This document shows, piece by piece, positions 32,894-42,600 of a DNA stretch of 64,000 nucleotides. The stretch spans positions 62,001 to 126,000 of the forward strand of contig NZ_JACJFN010000006.1 of NCBI RefSeq assembly GCF_014164785.1, in the 5' to 3' direction. Below the pieces are notes generated by a model. The model was not told the origin of the DNA. It was given only the letters and a program-made list of their open reading frames with translations, and did not search any database. How positions within the stretch are numbered: the first letter of the stretch is position 1; every line of letters begins with the position of its first letter. Source of the stretch: Aquipseudomonas guryensis. GTDB lineage: Bacteria > Pseudomonadota > Gammaproteobacteria > Pseudomonadales > Pseudomonadaceae. The position numbers and the translations under genes are program-made.

Positions 32894-35786
32894 GGTCGTT
32901 CTCCTTGGTTGGCAACAGGCGGGCCAATACGTCGAGGAAGTGTTGCGTATCCGTGCGGGACTTGGCCAGTGCAGCTTCGACCCGGCAGAGCTGCTCGCTG
33001 CTCAACTCTGCCGAGGACAGTACCACTACCGGCATCCCAGCATGCAAACGGTGGATTTCCTCGATCAGCTCAAGGCCGCTGCCGTCGGGCAGCCCTAGAT
33101 CCAGGAGGACCAGATCTAGACCACCTGCCGCAAGATAGGCTCGGGCCTCGGCCAGACTGCCAGCGCCGACAAAGTCGGCCAACTGACGGCCCTGCTCGGC
33201 GATCACCTGTTGCAGGTCGCGGTCATCTTCCACATGCAACACACGCGGCTTGTTCGGTAGTCCCCGGGTGGCATGGCGTAGGCTACTGAGCAGGCGCTGC
33301 GGATCAATGGGTTTGTCCAACCAATCGACGGCCTGGAAACTACCCTGCAGATCGAGCTGACCCTGCTCGTAAGCGGCGGAAATCACCAGAATCGGCAGTG
33401 CGCTGTGGGCCGGGTCCTGGCGCAGCTCACGGATCAGCTGCAGGCCATTGCCATCGGGCAGGTGCAGATCAAGGGTGATCGCGGCAATCGACTCCTGCGC
33501 CAGCAACCGGCGCGCCAGGGCCAAGCTATGGGCCTGAAGCACCCGGTAGCCAGCGCCCTGCAACAGCACCTGCAATAGGCGAGCGATGTCCGGCTCGTCC
33601 TCCACCACCAGGATGCTCGGCTGCTGCGGGCTCACCGTGGGCGGGTTGTCAGCCAGCACTGGCAGTTCGAACCAGAAGGTACTGCCCTGGCCTTCCCGGG
33701 AGTCGAAACCGACCTGGCCGCCCATACGCTCGATCAACTCCTTGCTGATGGCCAGGCCCAGGCCGGTGCCGCCTTTCTCACGCTGATCACCGCTGTCAGC
33801 CTGGGAGAACTTCTGGAACATATGGCTGCGGAAATGCTCGGGAATGCCACGCCCCTGGTCACTCACGCTGATCCGCACGCGGCTGTCGCGCAGGGTGCTG
33901 TGCACACGTACCTGGCTGCCAGGTGGGGAGAACTTGATGGCGTTGGAGAGGAAATTGGCCAGCACCTGCTGCAGGCGCAGGGCATCGGCGCGTACCTGTG
34001 CCGGCAAGCCATGATCAAGCACCAGCTCAATCTGATGCTGGCTGGCGTAGGTCTGGTTGCTGTCCAGGCTTTCCTGCAGTTGCTGGTCAAGGTCCAGGCT
34101 GCTCAGCTCGAAGCTGAGCTTGCCAGCAGCCAGCTTATCCATATCCAGCAGGTCATTGATCAGATGACTCAGGCGCTGGCTGTTCTGCTGGGCGATCTCC
34201 AGCATCGGCCGCATGGCCTCAGGGACCAAACCAAAGGCGCCACCATTGACCAGACCCAGCGAGCCAGCGATGGAGGTCAGCGGCGTGCGCAGTTCGTGGC
34301 TGACGGTGGAGACGAAGTCGCTCTTCAACTGCTCGATACGTTTCTGCTCGCTGAGGTCCATGGCGGTGCCGCTGACGCGCAATACCTGCCCCTCGTCCGA
34401 GCACTGCACCAGGGCCCGCAGCAGCACCGGCAGACTCTGGCCATCCTGGCACAGCAGGCGGCATTCGTGGCTCAGGTAGTGTTCACGCTGCTCAGCCGGC
34501 GGCTGCAGTAGCTGCTGCAGGGTGTCCAGATCATCCGGGTGAATCAGCTGTTTCCAGCTGGCGAGTGGCGGTTGCGGGCCCTCGCCGGGGTAACCCAGCA
34601 TCTGCCAGGCACGGGCCGAGGCAAAGAAGCCGTGGCTGGCCATATCCAGATCCCACCAGCCATCATGCCCACCCTGCAGCACCCGCTGCAGGCGCTCTTC
34701 GCTGCGCCGCACCTGCTCCTCTTGCTCGCGCAGCTGTGCAGTCATGCCATGGGCCAGAGCCAAGGCATGCTGCTGCCCCATGGCCAAGGCGCGAGCAAGA
34801 AAAAATAGCAGCAGGCTGATGGTGCCGCCCATCAGCAACAAGCTGTTTTGTCCTTGTGCAAAACCCGCGTAGAAAGCGGGCTGGGCATAGAAATGCAGAG
34901 TCCAGGTCTGCCCGAGCATTTGCAACTGCGCCTGGCCCTGTGGGACCTGACGTGGCTCGATGCGAGGATGACTGGCGAACAGCAGTTGGGCGTGATCGGC
35001 CTGGGCGCCAGAAAACAGGGCGAAATCGATCTGCAACTTGCGGCCGCCGAGGATACCGGCCATTAGGTCGTTGACCCGATAGGGGCTGTAAACGAAGCCC
35101 TGCAAAGCCTCTAGACGCTCCACGGGAGTATTCAGGTGGCTACCCGTACGGTAGATCGGCAGGTACATGAGCAATCCGGCCTGCACCGGGCCATGGGTTT
35201 CCTGAACCAGGGTGACCCTGTCGGTGAGCCAGGCCTGGCCGCTGCTAGCCGCCTTGAACATGGCCTCCTGGCGCACCGGTTCGGCATACATGTCGAAGCC
35301 AAAGGCGGCCAGGTTGCGCCCGGTAAAGGGCTCCAGATAGAGGATTGAGGTATACAGTTGACGCGAGCCTGGCGGCCGTACAGCGAAGTTGATGAAGCCC
35401 TCGCGGCGCAGGGCCGTCTCAAAGGCATCAAGCTGGTCCGGACGGATCACCTGGCTGTAACCCACGCCCTGAATACCGGGGTAGTTGAGCCCCAGATCAA
35501 GGCGCTCAATATAGCGCCGCCACTCCTCGCGACTGACCGCTTCACTGCCTTCGAACAGGCCGGCTGCACCCAGCAGAATCTGCCGGTGATAACCCATGCG
35601 CTTCTCGATGGCCTCCACCACCTCCTCACTGAGCTGCTGGAAGTGCAGCTCGGCGGCCGCCAGCTGGCTTTGCCGCAGACTGTGCCAGGCGAGCAGGGTC
35701 GCCAGCAGGCTGCACAACAGCACCAGAGCGGGCATCAGACGAAGCCCCTGCAGCAGCTGAGGCAAAACCGCTTTCAGGCTGTTCAA
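32886..35786 (-). CDS. CHASE-PAS hybrid histidine kinase with two receivers
   Basis: A 966-residue inner-membrane hybrid kinase. TM1 is about residues 14-36. A periplasmic CHASE-type sensor follows (YPGIQGVGYSQVIRP, LYLEPFTGRNLAAFGFDMYA), then TM2 about 310-335, one PAS (HDGWWDLDMASHGFF to SEQKRIEQ), HisKA with His497 (VSHELRTPLTS), HATPase_c (GGTGLGLAISKELIERMGG) and two C-terminal receivers (ITLDLHLPDGNG, LVLLDLGLPDGSG). The start is a TTG at 35786 that overlaps the preceding TGA (TTGA), with GGGAG 8 nt upstream; a further in-frame TTG at 35822 would overlap more and lacks support. Its kinase core is very close to those of the three upstream genes. Confidence 0.9.
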   Translation of the reverse strand: MNSLKAVLPQLLQGLRLMPALVLLCSLLATLLAWHSLRQSQLAAAELHFQQLSEEVVEAIEKRMGYHRQILLGAAGLFEGSEAVSREEWRRYIERLDLGLNYPGIQGVGYSQVIRPDQLDAFETALRREGFINFAVRPPGSRQLYTSILYLEPFTGRNLAAFGFDMYAEPVRQEAMFKAASSGQAWLTDRVTLVQETHGPVQAGLLMYLPIYRTGSHLNTPVERLEALQGFVYSPYRVNDLMAGILGGRKLQIDFALFSGAQADHAQLLFASHPRIEPRQVPQGQAQLQMLGQTWTLHFYAQPAFYAGFAQGQNSLLLMGGTISLLLFFLARALAMGQQHALALAHGMTAQLREQEEQVRRSEERLQRVLQGGHDGWWDLDMASHGFFASARAWQMLGYPGEGPQPPLASWKQLIHPDDLDTLQQLLQPPAEQREHYLSHECRLLCQDGQSLPVLLRALVQCSDEGQVLRVSGTAMDLSEQKRIEQLKSDFVSTVSHELRTPLTSIAGSLGLVNGGAFGLVPEAMRPMLEIAQQNSQRLSHLINDLLDMDKLAAGKLSFELSSLDLDQQLQESLDSNQTYASQHQIELVLDHGLPAQVRADALRLQQVLANFLSNAIKFSPPGSQVRVHSTLRDSRVRISVSDQGRGIPEHFRSHMFQKFSQADSGDQREKGGTGLGLAISKELIERMGGQVGFDSREGQGSTFWFELPVLADNPPTVSPQQPSILVVEDEPDIARLLQVLLQGAGYRVLQAHSLALARRLLAQESIAAITLDLHLPDGNGLQLIRELRQDPAHSALPILVISAAYEQGQLDLQGSFQAVDWLDKPIDPQRLLSSLRHATRGLPNKPRVLHVEDDRDLQQVIAEQGRQLADFVGAGSLAEARAYLAAGGLDLVLLDLGLPDGSGLELIEEIHRLHAGMPVVVLSSAELSSEQLCRVEAALAKSRTDTQHFLDVLARLLPTKENDHA

Positions 35787-37738
35787 GCATCCACTCCCGA
35801 CTGCAGTGGTAGTTCCACCCAAAAAGTGCTGCCCTGGCCAGGTGTGGAGTCGAAGCCGATCTGCCCGCCCATTTGCTCAATCAGTGCCTTGCTGATGGCC
35901 AGACCCAGGCCGGTACCGCCCTTCTTACGGCTGTCACTGGAGTCGGCCTGAGAGAACTTCTCGAAAATCCGCCCGGCAAATTCCGGACTGATGCCAGGCC
36001 CCTTGTCACTTATCAGGATCCGTACCCGCGCACCCAGCACCTGGCTGTGCAAGTGCACCTCGCCATGGGCTGGAGAAAATTTCACTGCATTGGAAAGCAG
36101 GTTGCTCAATACCTGCTGCAGGCGGAAAGGCTCAACCAGCACCCATACACTGGGGCCGTCGATAAGGCTGAGCTGGATGCCATGTTGATGAGCAAAGCCC
36201 TGGTGGCTGGCGATGCTCTCATGTAACAGGACATTGAGTTCCTGAGCTTGCAGGTTGAAGTCCATCTTGCCGGCAATCAGCTTGTCCATGTCCAGCAAGT
36301 CATCGATCAATTGGCGAAGACGCCGGCTGTTCTGTTCGGCGATGCCGAGCATTTCTGTCATGCCCTCGGGCACCGGCCCCAGAGCACCAGCCTTGATCAA
36401 ACCGAGCGAACCGGCGATGGAAGTCAGCGGAGTGCGTAGCTCGTGACTGACGGTGGAGACGAACTCACTCTTCATCCGCTCGATGCGCTTGCGCTCGCTG
36501 ACATCATTGATAAAGCCATGCCAGATGATCTCGCCATTGCTCAGGCGTTGCGGTGATGAGACCCCTTCGACCCAGCTGATGCCACGCTGCGGATGCATGA
36601 CCCGGTACTCCAGGTGCCAGGGCTGCAAGGTCGCTGCCGACTCGGAGATACTGGCTGCCACGACGGACAGGTCATCGGGATGGATCAAGGAAAATACTGG
36701 ACCGGCATCCTCGCTGACCGACTCCGGGGTCAGACCGTAGATCTGCGCAATACCCTGACTGGCATAGGGAAAGTAGCTACTGCCATCGCTACGCAGGACA
36801 AACTGGAAGACCATTCCGGGCAGATGGGCAGCGAGTTTTTGCAGGCGCTGCAGGGCTTCTTCGCGAAAGCTCAGGTCATGGGCGATGCACAGGTAGCCCT
36901 GGGGTATCTGGCTCTCCAGGTTGATCGGCGACAGGGTTAGCAACACCGGCACGCCGTGGCCATCCTGATGCAGCATTTGCAACTCGTGCATCTGCGTCTG
37001 CTCACCCGCCTGGGGTAGACTCGGACGCAGACTGTCGGCGGGTAGCTGGCGCCCTTCTGCTGGCAGCAGCTGTCCCAGGTGTTGGCCCAGCAGGGCCTCG
37101 GGGCTATAGCCCAGGAAGGTACTGACGCCGGGGCTAGCCTGCTGAATCAGCCCCTCCTGATCGGTTACCAGCACAGCGGTTCCGGCGCTGCGGAACATGG
37201 CCTTGTGCACGGCAGCCTGCTCGCGCTGGCGCCGGGCCTGCAGGCGCATCTCGAACAATTGTGTGACCTGTCGGGACAGCAATTGCAGGGTACGTCGCTG
37301 TTCGGCACTGAGCTGACGTGGCTGACGATCAATCACACACAAGGTACCCAGGTTGTGGCCATGGCCATCACTCAGGGGCATGCCGGCATAGAAACGGATA
37401 TCCGGAGCACCGGCGACCAACGGGTTATCACAGAAGCGCGGATCCAGCAGGGCGTTGGGGATCTCGAAGATCTCGTCACCGTGGATCGCATGGGCACAGA
37501 ACGCCACTTCCCGCGGGGTTTCGCTAGCATCGAGGCCAACCCGGCTCTTGAACCACTGGCGTTCTGCGTCGATCAGCGAGATCAGCGCGATGGGCGTCCC
37601 GCAAATCTGCGCCGCCAGGCTGGTGATGTTGTCGAACATCTCCTCAGCCGGGGTATCCAGCAATTCAAAGGCCAGCAAGGCGGCCAGTCGATCTGGCTCG
37701 TTGAGCGGAATGGCGGGAAGACCCGGATGCTTATTCAT
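35783..37738 (-). CDS. Soluble GAF-PAS-PAS sensor histidine kinase
   Basis: A 651-residue kinase with no membrane segment. An N-terminal GAF domain (about 25-165, ICGTPIALISLIDAERQWFKSRVGL and AGMPLSDGHGHNLGTLCVID) is followed by two PAS domains (about 180-290 and 300-415, the second PAS_3-like with VFSLIHPDDL). HisKA carries His432, and HATPase_c ends in GQGSTFWVELPL. There is no receiver. Both ends overlap neighbours by 4 nt. The kinase core closely resembles those of the adjacent kinases (SIAGSLGLIKAGALGPVPEGM). Confidence 0.92.
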   Translation of the reverse strand: MNKHPGLPAIPLNEPDRLAALLAFELLDTPAEEMFDNITSLAAQICGTPIALISLIDAERQWFKSRVGLDASETPREVAFCAHAIHGDEIFEIPNALLDPRFCDNPLVAGAPDIRFYAGMPLSDGHGHNLGTLCVIDRQPRQLSAEQRRTLQLLSRQVTQLFEMRLQARRQREQAAVHKAMFRSAGTAVLVTDQEGLIQQASPGVSTFLGYSPEALLGQHLGQLLPAEGRQLPADSLRPSLPQAGEQTQMHELQMLHQDGHGVPVLLTLSPINLESQIPQGYLCIAHDLSFREEALQRLQKLAAHLPGMVFQFVLRSDGSSYFPYASQGIAQIYGLTPESVSEDAGPVFSLIHPDDLSVVAASISESAATLQPWHLEYRVMHPQRGISWVEGVSSPQRLSNGEIIWHGFINDVSERKRIERMKSEFVSTVSHELRTPLTSIAGSLGLIKAGALGPVPEGMTEMLGIAEQNSRRLRQLIDDLLDMDKLIAGKMDFNLQAQELNVLLHESIASHQGFAHQHGIQLSLIDGPSVWVLVEPFRLQQVLSNLLSNAVKFSPAHGEVHLHSQVLGARVRILISDKGPGISPEFAGRIFEKFSQADSSDSRKKGGTGLGLAISKALIEQMGGQIGFDSTPGQGSTFWVELPLQSGVDA

Positions 37739-39666
37739 GTGCTGGCGTCCTGTGGCTTGGTGACGCTAATAGGCAGCTCGAACCAGAAGGTACTGCCCTG
37801 CCCCTCGACCGAGTCAAAGCCAATGCGGCCGTGCATGCGCTCTATCAGCTCTTTGCTGATCGCCAGGCCCAGACCGGTGCCACCCTTCTGCCGGCAATCG
37901 CTGGCATCAGCCTGGGTGAACTTGCTGAAGATGCGCGCCCGGAAGTTCTCGCCGATGCCCGGCCCCTGGTCGCGCACGCTGACGCGCACATGGCCCCCTT
38001 GCACGACAGCCGCCACCTCAACGCTGCTGCCTGGTGGGGAAAACTTGGCTGCATTCGACAACAGATTGGCCAGCACCTGGGCCAGCCGTTGACCATCGAC
38101 CGTCACCGCTACCTGACAGGGCGGGCCAAGCAGTTGCAACTGTACCTGATGCTGGGCGGCGTAAGGCTGGTTGTGCAGCACGGCCTCTTGCAGCAGCGAC
38201 CACAATGGCTGTTCACGCGCCTCGAAACGCATCTTGCCAGCCAACAGCTTCTCCATATCCAGCAGATCATTGATCAGTTCTTGCAGGCGCTGGCTATTAG
38301 CCTGGGCGATCTGCAGCAATTCGCGCATAGCCGCCGGCACCTCACCCAGGGCTCCGCCATTGACCAGGCCGAGCGCACCGGCAATGGCGGTGAGCGGAGT
38401 ACGCAACTCATGGCTGACGCTAGCGGTAAATTCGCTTTGCAGACGTTGCAGGCGCAAACGTTCGCGCATGTCCTGCACATGCAGGATACGCACCTCGCTG
38501 GCCGAACCCAGTTGACCGAGGATGGCGGCGCTGCATTCCACGGCGATCTGCTGTTGCTGGCCATCGAGCAGCTGCAGGAACCAGCTGTCGTTATGCCCGA
38601 AGCGGAGTGTGGCCAGCCGCACCTGCAGCTGTTCACGCTCAGCCGGGACACACAACTGCATCACCGAACGCTGCAGCAACTGGGTGGGAGACTGTTGCAG
38701 CAGGCGGCAGAGGGCCTGGTTGACTGCCAGCAGTCGCCCCTGAGCATCCAGCAGAGCCATGCCTTGGGGCGCCAGTTCGAAGGCCTGGAGAAAATCGCGC
38801 TGACTCTGGCTCAGAGCGAGCAACAGACTGGTCTTGCGCTGCTGAGAGTGCAGAGCCATGCCGATCAGAGCACTAACCGCCAATGCCAGCCCCCAGCCCA
38901 CCAGGCGTAGGCCTCTGAGTAAGGGCGGCTGGGGATTCAGTAAACGCGCCTGCAGCTGCCAGTTGGCGCCCGCCAGAAACACCGGCAAATGCAGCTCCGT
39001 GTCAGGAGTGGAGGTAAGCGCAAGCTGCTGTGCGGCATCCAGGGGCAGCAGCGCGATAGCCAGGCCACGCTGGCGCGCAACCGCCTCGACTTCGGCGAAC
39101 AGCCGATCAAAGTCGATGACCGTGCTGATAAGCCCCCAGTAGCGCTGGTCGGCAAGAAACACCGGTACCCGATAAATCAGCCCTCGTCCGCCCTGTACCA
39201 GCTGCAGCGGGCCATCCAGGCGCGGCTGTGCGCTAGCGATGATGCGCTGGATAGTCGGCCACTGTTTGGGCAGATCCGGGTAATACAGGCCCAGGGCTGC
39301 TTCGTTACCACTGAGGGGGTAGAGGAAGTCGATCCGATTGTCCGGCGCCAGGCCAATATTGCGGATATAGCGCCCCTGCTGGAACAGGCCCTGCAACCAG
39401 GGCTCAAGCTCTGCCGTGTCGATGCGACCCTGCCTGGCAGGTATATAGCTGGCCAGGCCGGTGGCCAGATGCAGGGTGGCGTTGAGCTCACCGAGCAGCA
39501 CCGCCCGCACCTCATTGGCATGGGCCAACAAGCGTTGCTGTTCGGCCTGCTGTTGGCGCAAGCCATATTGCTGCAGCAGCAGCTCGACACCCAGGCCTAG
39601 CAACAGCAGCAGCCCCAGGCTGGCCAACCAATTTAGGTACTGGCGAGGTGCATGATGCTGGCTCAT
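37735..39666 (-). CDS. CHASE-PAS sensor histidine kinase
   Basis: A 643-residue inner-membrane kinase. TM1 is about residues 12-30. The periplasmic CHASE-like domain (GLASYIPARQGRIDTAELEP, YYPDLPKQWPTIQRII, GGRGLIYRVPVFLADQRYWG) is followed by TM2 about 253-270, a PAS (FELAPQGMALLDAQGRLLAVN), HisKA with His419 and HATPase_c (SKFTQADASDCRQKGGTGLG). There is no receiver. It starts 5 nt after the giant kinase and overlaps the next gene as ATGA. The N-terminal region is unusually rich in Leu and Gln. Confidence 0.92.
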   Translation of the reverse strand: MSQHHAPRQYLNWLASLGLLLLLGLGVELLLQQYGLRQQQAEQQRLLAHANEVRAVLLGELNATLHLATGLASYIPARQGRIDTAELEPWLQGLFQQGRYIRNIGLAPDNRIDFLYPLSGNEAALGLYYPDLPKQWPTIQRIIASAQPRLDGPLQLVQGGRGLIYRVPVFLADQRYWGLISTVIDFDRLFAEVEAVARQRGLAIALLPLDAAQQLALTSTPDTELHLPVFLAGANWQLQARLLNPQPPLLRGLRLVGWGLALAVSALIGMALHSQQRKTSLLLALSQSQRDFLQAFELAPQGMALLDAQGRLLAVNQALCRLLQQSPTQLLQRSVMQLCVPAEREQLQVRLATLRFGHNDSWFLQLLDGQQQQIAVECSAAILGQLGSASEVRILHVQDMRERLRLQRLQSEFTASVSHELRTPLTAIAGALGLVNGGALGEVPAAMRELLQIAQANSQRLQELINDLLDMEKLLAGKMRFEAREQPLWSLLQEAVLHNQPYAAQHQVQLQLLGPPCQVAVTVDGQRLAQVLANLLSNAAKFSPPGSSVEVAAVVQGGHVRVSVRDQGPGIGENFRARIFSKFTQADASDCRQKGGTGLGLAISKELIERMHGRIGFDSVEGQGSTFWFELPISVTKPQDAST

Positions 39667-39671
39667 GGACT

Positions 39672-42600
39672 CTACTCCAGCGGCAGGTCGAACCAGAAGG
39701 TACTACCCTGCCCCTCCCGTGAGTCGAAGCCGATCTGGCCGCCCATGCGCTCAATCAATTCCTTGCTGATCGCCAGCCCCAGCCCGGTGCCACCCTTGCT
39801 CCGACTATCGCTAGCATCGGCCTGGGAGAACTTGCTGAAAATGCGCGCCTTGAAGGCTTCGGGAATGCCTACCCCCTGGTCATGCACACTGACGCGCACC
39901 CAACCGTCACGGATCATGGTGTCGACATTCACCGTGCTGCCGGGCGGAGAAAATTTGGCGGCATTCGATAACAGATTGGCCAAGACCTGGGCCAGGCGCT
40001 GGTTGTCGACCCGCACCAGGCAGGCAACCGGCACGGTTGATAGGGCAAGGTGCACCTGATGCTGATCGGCATAGGGCTGGTTGTGCTGCACCGCCTCGCC
40101 CAGCAACGACCACAACGGTTGCTCGCGCAGCTCAAAGCGCATCTTGCCCGCCAGCAGCTTCTCCATATCCAGCAGGTCATTGATCAGTGCGCTCAGGCTC
40201 AGGCTGTTGATGTGGGCAATCTGCAACATCTGCTGCATGGCGGCCGGCACCTCGCCCAGGGCGCCGCCATTGATCAGCCCCAGGGAACCGGCGATGGACG
40301 TCAGCGGGGTGCGCAACTCATGGCTGACGGTGGAAACGAACTCGTTCTTCATCTGCTCAATGCGTTTGCGCTCGCTGATATCGCGGATCACAGCGATAAA
40401 GCGACATTGGCCCTGGTGAGTGATCTGCGACACCGCCAGTTCGAGGGTGAATTGCTCGCCATTCTTGCGCTGACCGAGCAGCTCGCGCACCGTGCCGATC
40501 AGCCTGGCTACGCCGCTCTGGCGGTAGGCCTGCAGGTACTCATCGTGGCTCGAGTGATCGGGCTCAGGCATCAGCATCCTGACATTGCGCCCCTGCACTT
40601 CGCTTGCCGGGTAACCAAAGACGCGTTCGGCAGCCTGATTGAAGGTCTCGATAAGGCCCTGTTCATCAATGGTGACGATGGCGTCGATGACATTGTCGAG
40701 CAGGGTGCGCAAGTAGTCCTCGCGCTCGCGGACAGCTCGCTCAGCCTCGACCCGCTCACTGAAATTCTGAATTTGCGAGACGAAATGCAGAGGCTGGCCT
40801 TGAGCATCACGCACTAGCGACACGCTGAGCAGGATCCAGATGATGCGCCCCTGGCTATCCAGGTAACGTTTCTCCAACTGGTAGCTGTTGATTGCGCCGG
40901 CCAGCAGTTGGTCGAGCAGATGCAGGTCACCCTGCAAGTCGTCGGGATGGGTCAGGCGCTGGAAATCCAGTTGCAGGAGTATCTCTCGGCTGTAGCCGAG
41001 CATGTTGCAGAGGGCATCGTTAACCTCCAGCCAGCGGCCGTCCAGGCTCACCAGCGCCATGCCCTGAGGCGCGGTGTTGAAGGCATTGCTGAAACGCTGC
41101 TGGCTGACCAGCAGCGCATCTTCGGCGGTCTTGCGGTCGCTGATATCCCAGATAAAGCCGGAGACCCAGAGCAGATGGCCGTCCTGGTCATATTCGCCGC
41201 GCCCTTTCTCGCGCACCCAGACGCTATGGCCGTTGGCATGCTGCAGGCGGTAGGTCAGCTCGAAGCTTTCCTTGCGCTCGATGGCTACCAGTGACTGGTA
41301 AGTGAGGTGCAGGTCGTCGGGATGGACGATGCTGGAGAAGGTGCGCACCTTGTTGTTGATGAAATCACTGGCCGGGTAACCGGTCAGATTGGCGATCTCG
41401 TCGCTCATGTAACGCATGGTCCACTCGACATCGTTTTCGCAGCGATAGACCAACCCTGGCAGGTTGGCAACCAGGCCGCGAAAGCGGCTCTCGCTCTTCT
41501 GCAGGGCGCGGTTAGCCTGCTGCAGTTCACTGATATCGCTGGCGATTCCGAGGAAGCCGCTGATCCTTCCTGCACCATCGAACATGGCACTGACCGTCAG
41601 GTTGACCCGGCGCTGGCGACCGTCCTTGCATTGGTAGGTCCACTGACGGGTTTCCGGCTCGCCGCTACGAGCGTGGTGGATGAACACCTCGAAGCCGCTG
41701 ATCGGACGGCCTAGTTGCTGGGTCAGGCGCTGGCCACGTCTGTCGACTTCTTCGGCCAGGTGGAATAGCGCTGGGCTGTGCTGGCCGATCACCTCCTCGG
41801 CGCGGTAGCCAAGCAGACGCTCGGCGCCGGTATTGAATAGATTGATCAGGCCGTCCGGATCGGTGGCGATGATGCTCACCCCGGTCGCCGAGTCGAGCAC
41901 CGCCTGCAGGAAGGCGCGCGCCTCGCGTACCGCCTCCTGCTGCTGGCGCATTTCGCTGACATCAGCATGGGTGCCGTACATCATCAACGGCTGACCGTCG
42001 CTGGTGCGACTGACCACTCGGCCACGGGTATGCACCCAGACCCAGTTCCCGGCCTTGTGGCGCATGCGGCACTGGCAGTCGTAGTACGGTGCTTCCCCGC
42101 GAAAGTGCACCTGCAAATGCTCATTCGAACGCGCCAGGTCATCTGGGTGGCAAAAGGTAGCCCAGGTGCTGATATCGATAGAGCCCAACTCGGACAGCTG
42201 ATAGCCGATGATTTCCGCCCAGCGTTCGTTGAACACCGCAGCCCCCGTCTGCACGTTCCACTCCCAGGTGCCGACGTGGGTACCTTCGATGATGCTAACC
42301 AGGCGCTCGCGTTGGGCCTTGAGCGCCTCCTCGGCGCAGGCCTGCTCGGTCACGTCCTGCACTGTGCCGATCAAGCGTACCAGGCGGCCGTCATGATCCG
42401 GCTGCAGACGGGCCAGCTCCTGCACCCAGCGCACTTCGCCATTGGGACGAACAATGCGGTGACGCACGTCGTATTCGCCGCCCTGCAGCACCCGCGCTTC
42501 GCTGGCCTCGATCAGTACCAAGTCATCGGGGTGCACGCAGCGCTTGAAGCTTGTCAGGCTCGGGACAAATTCTTGCGGGTCGTAGCCAAAGATGTCGTAG

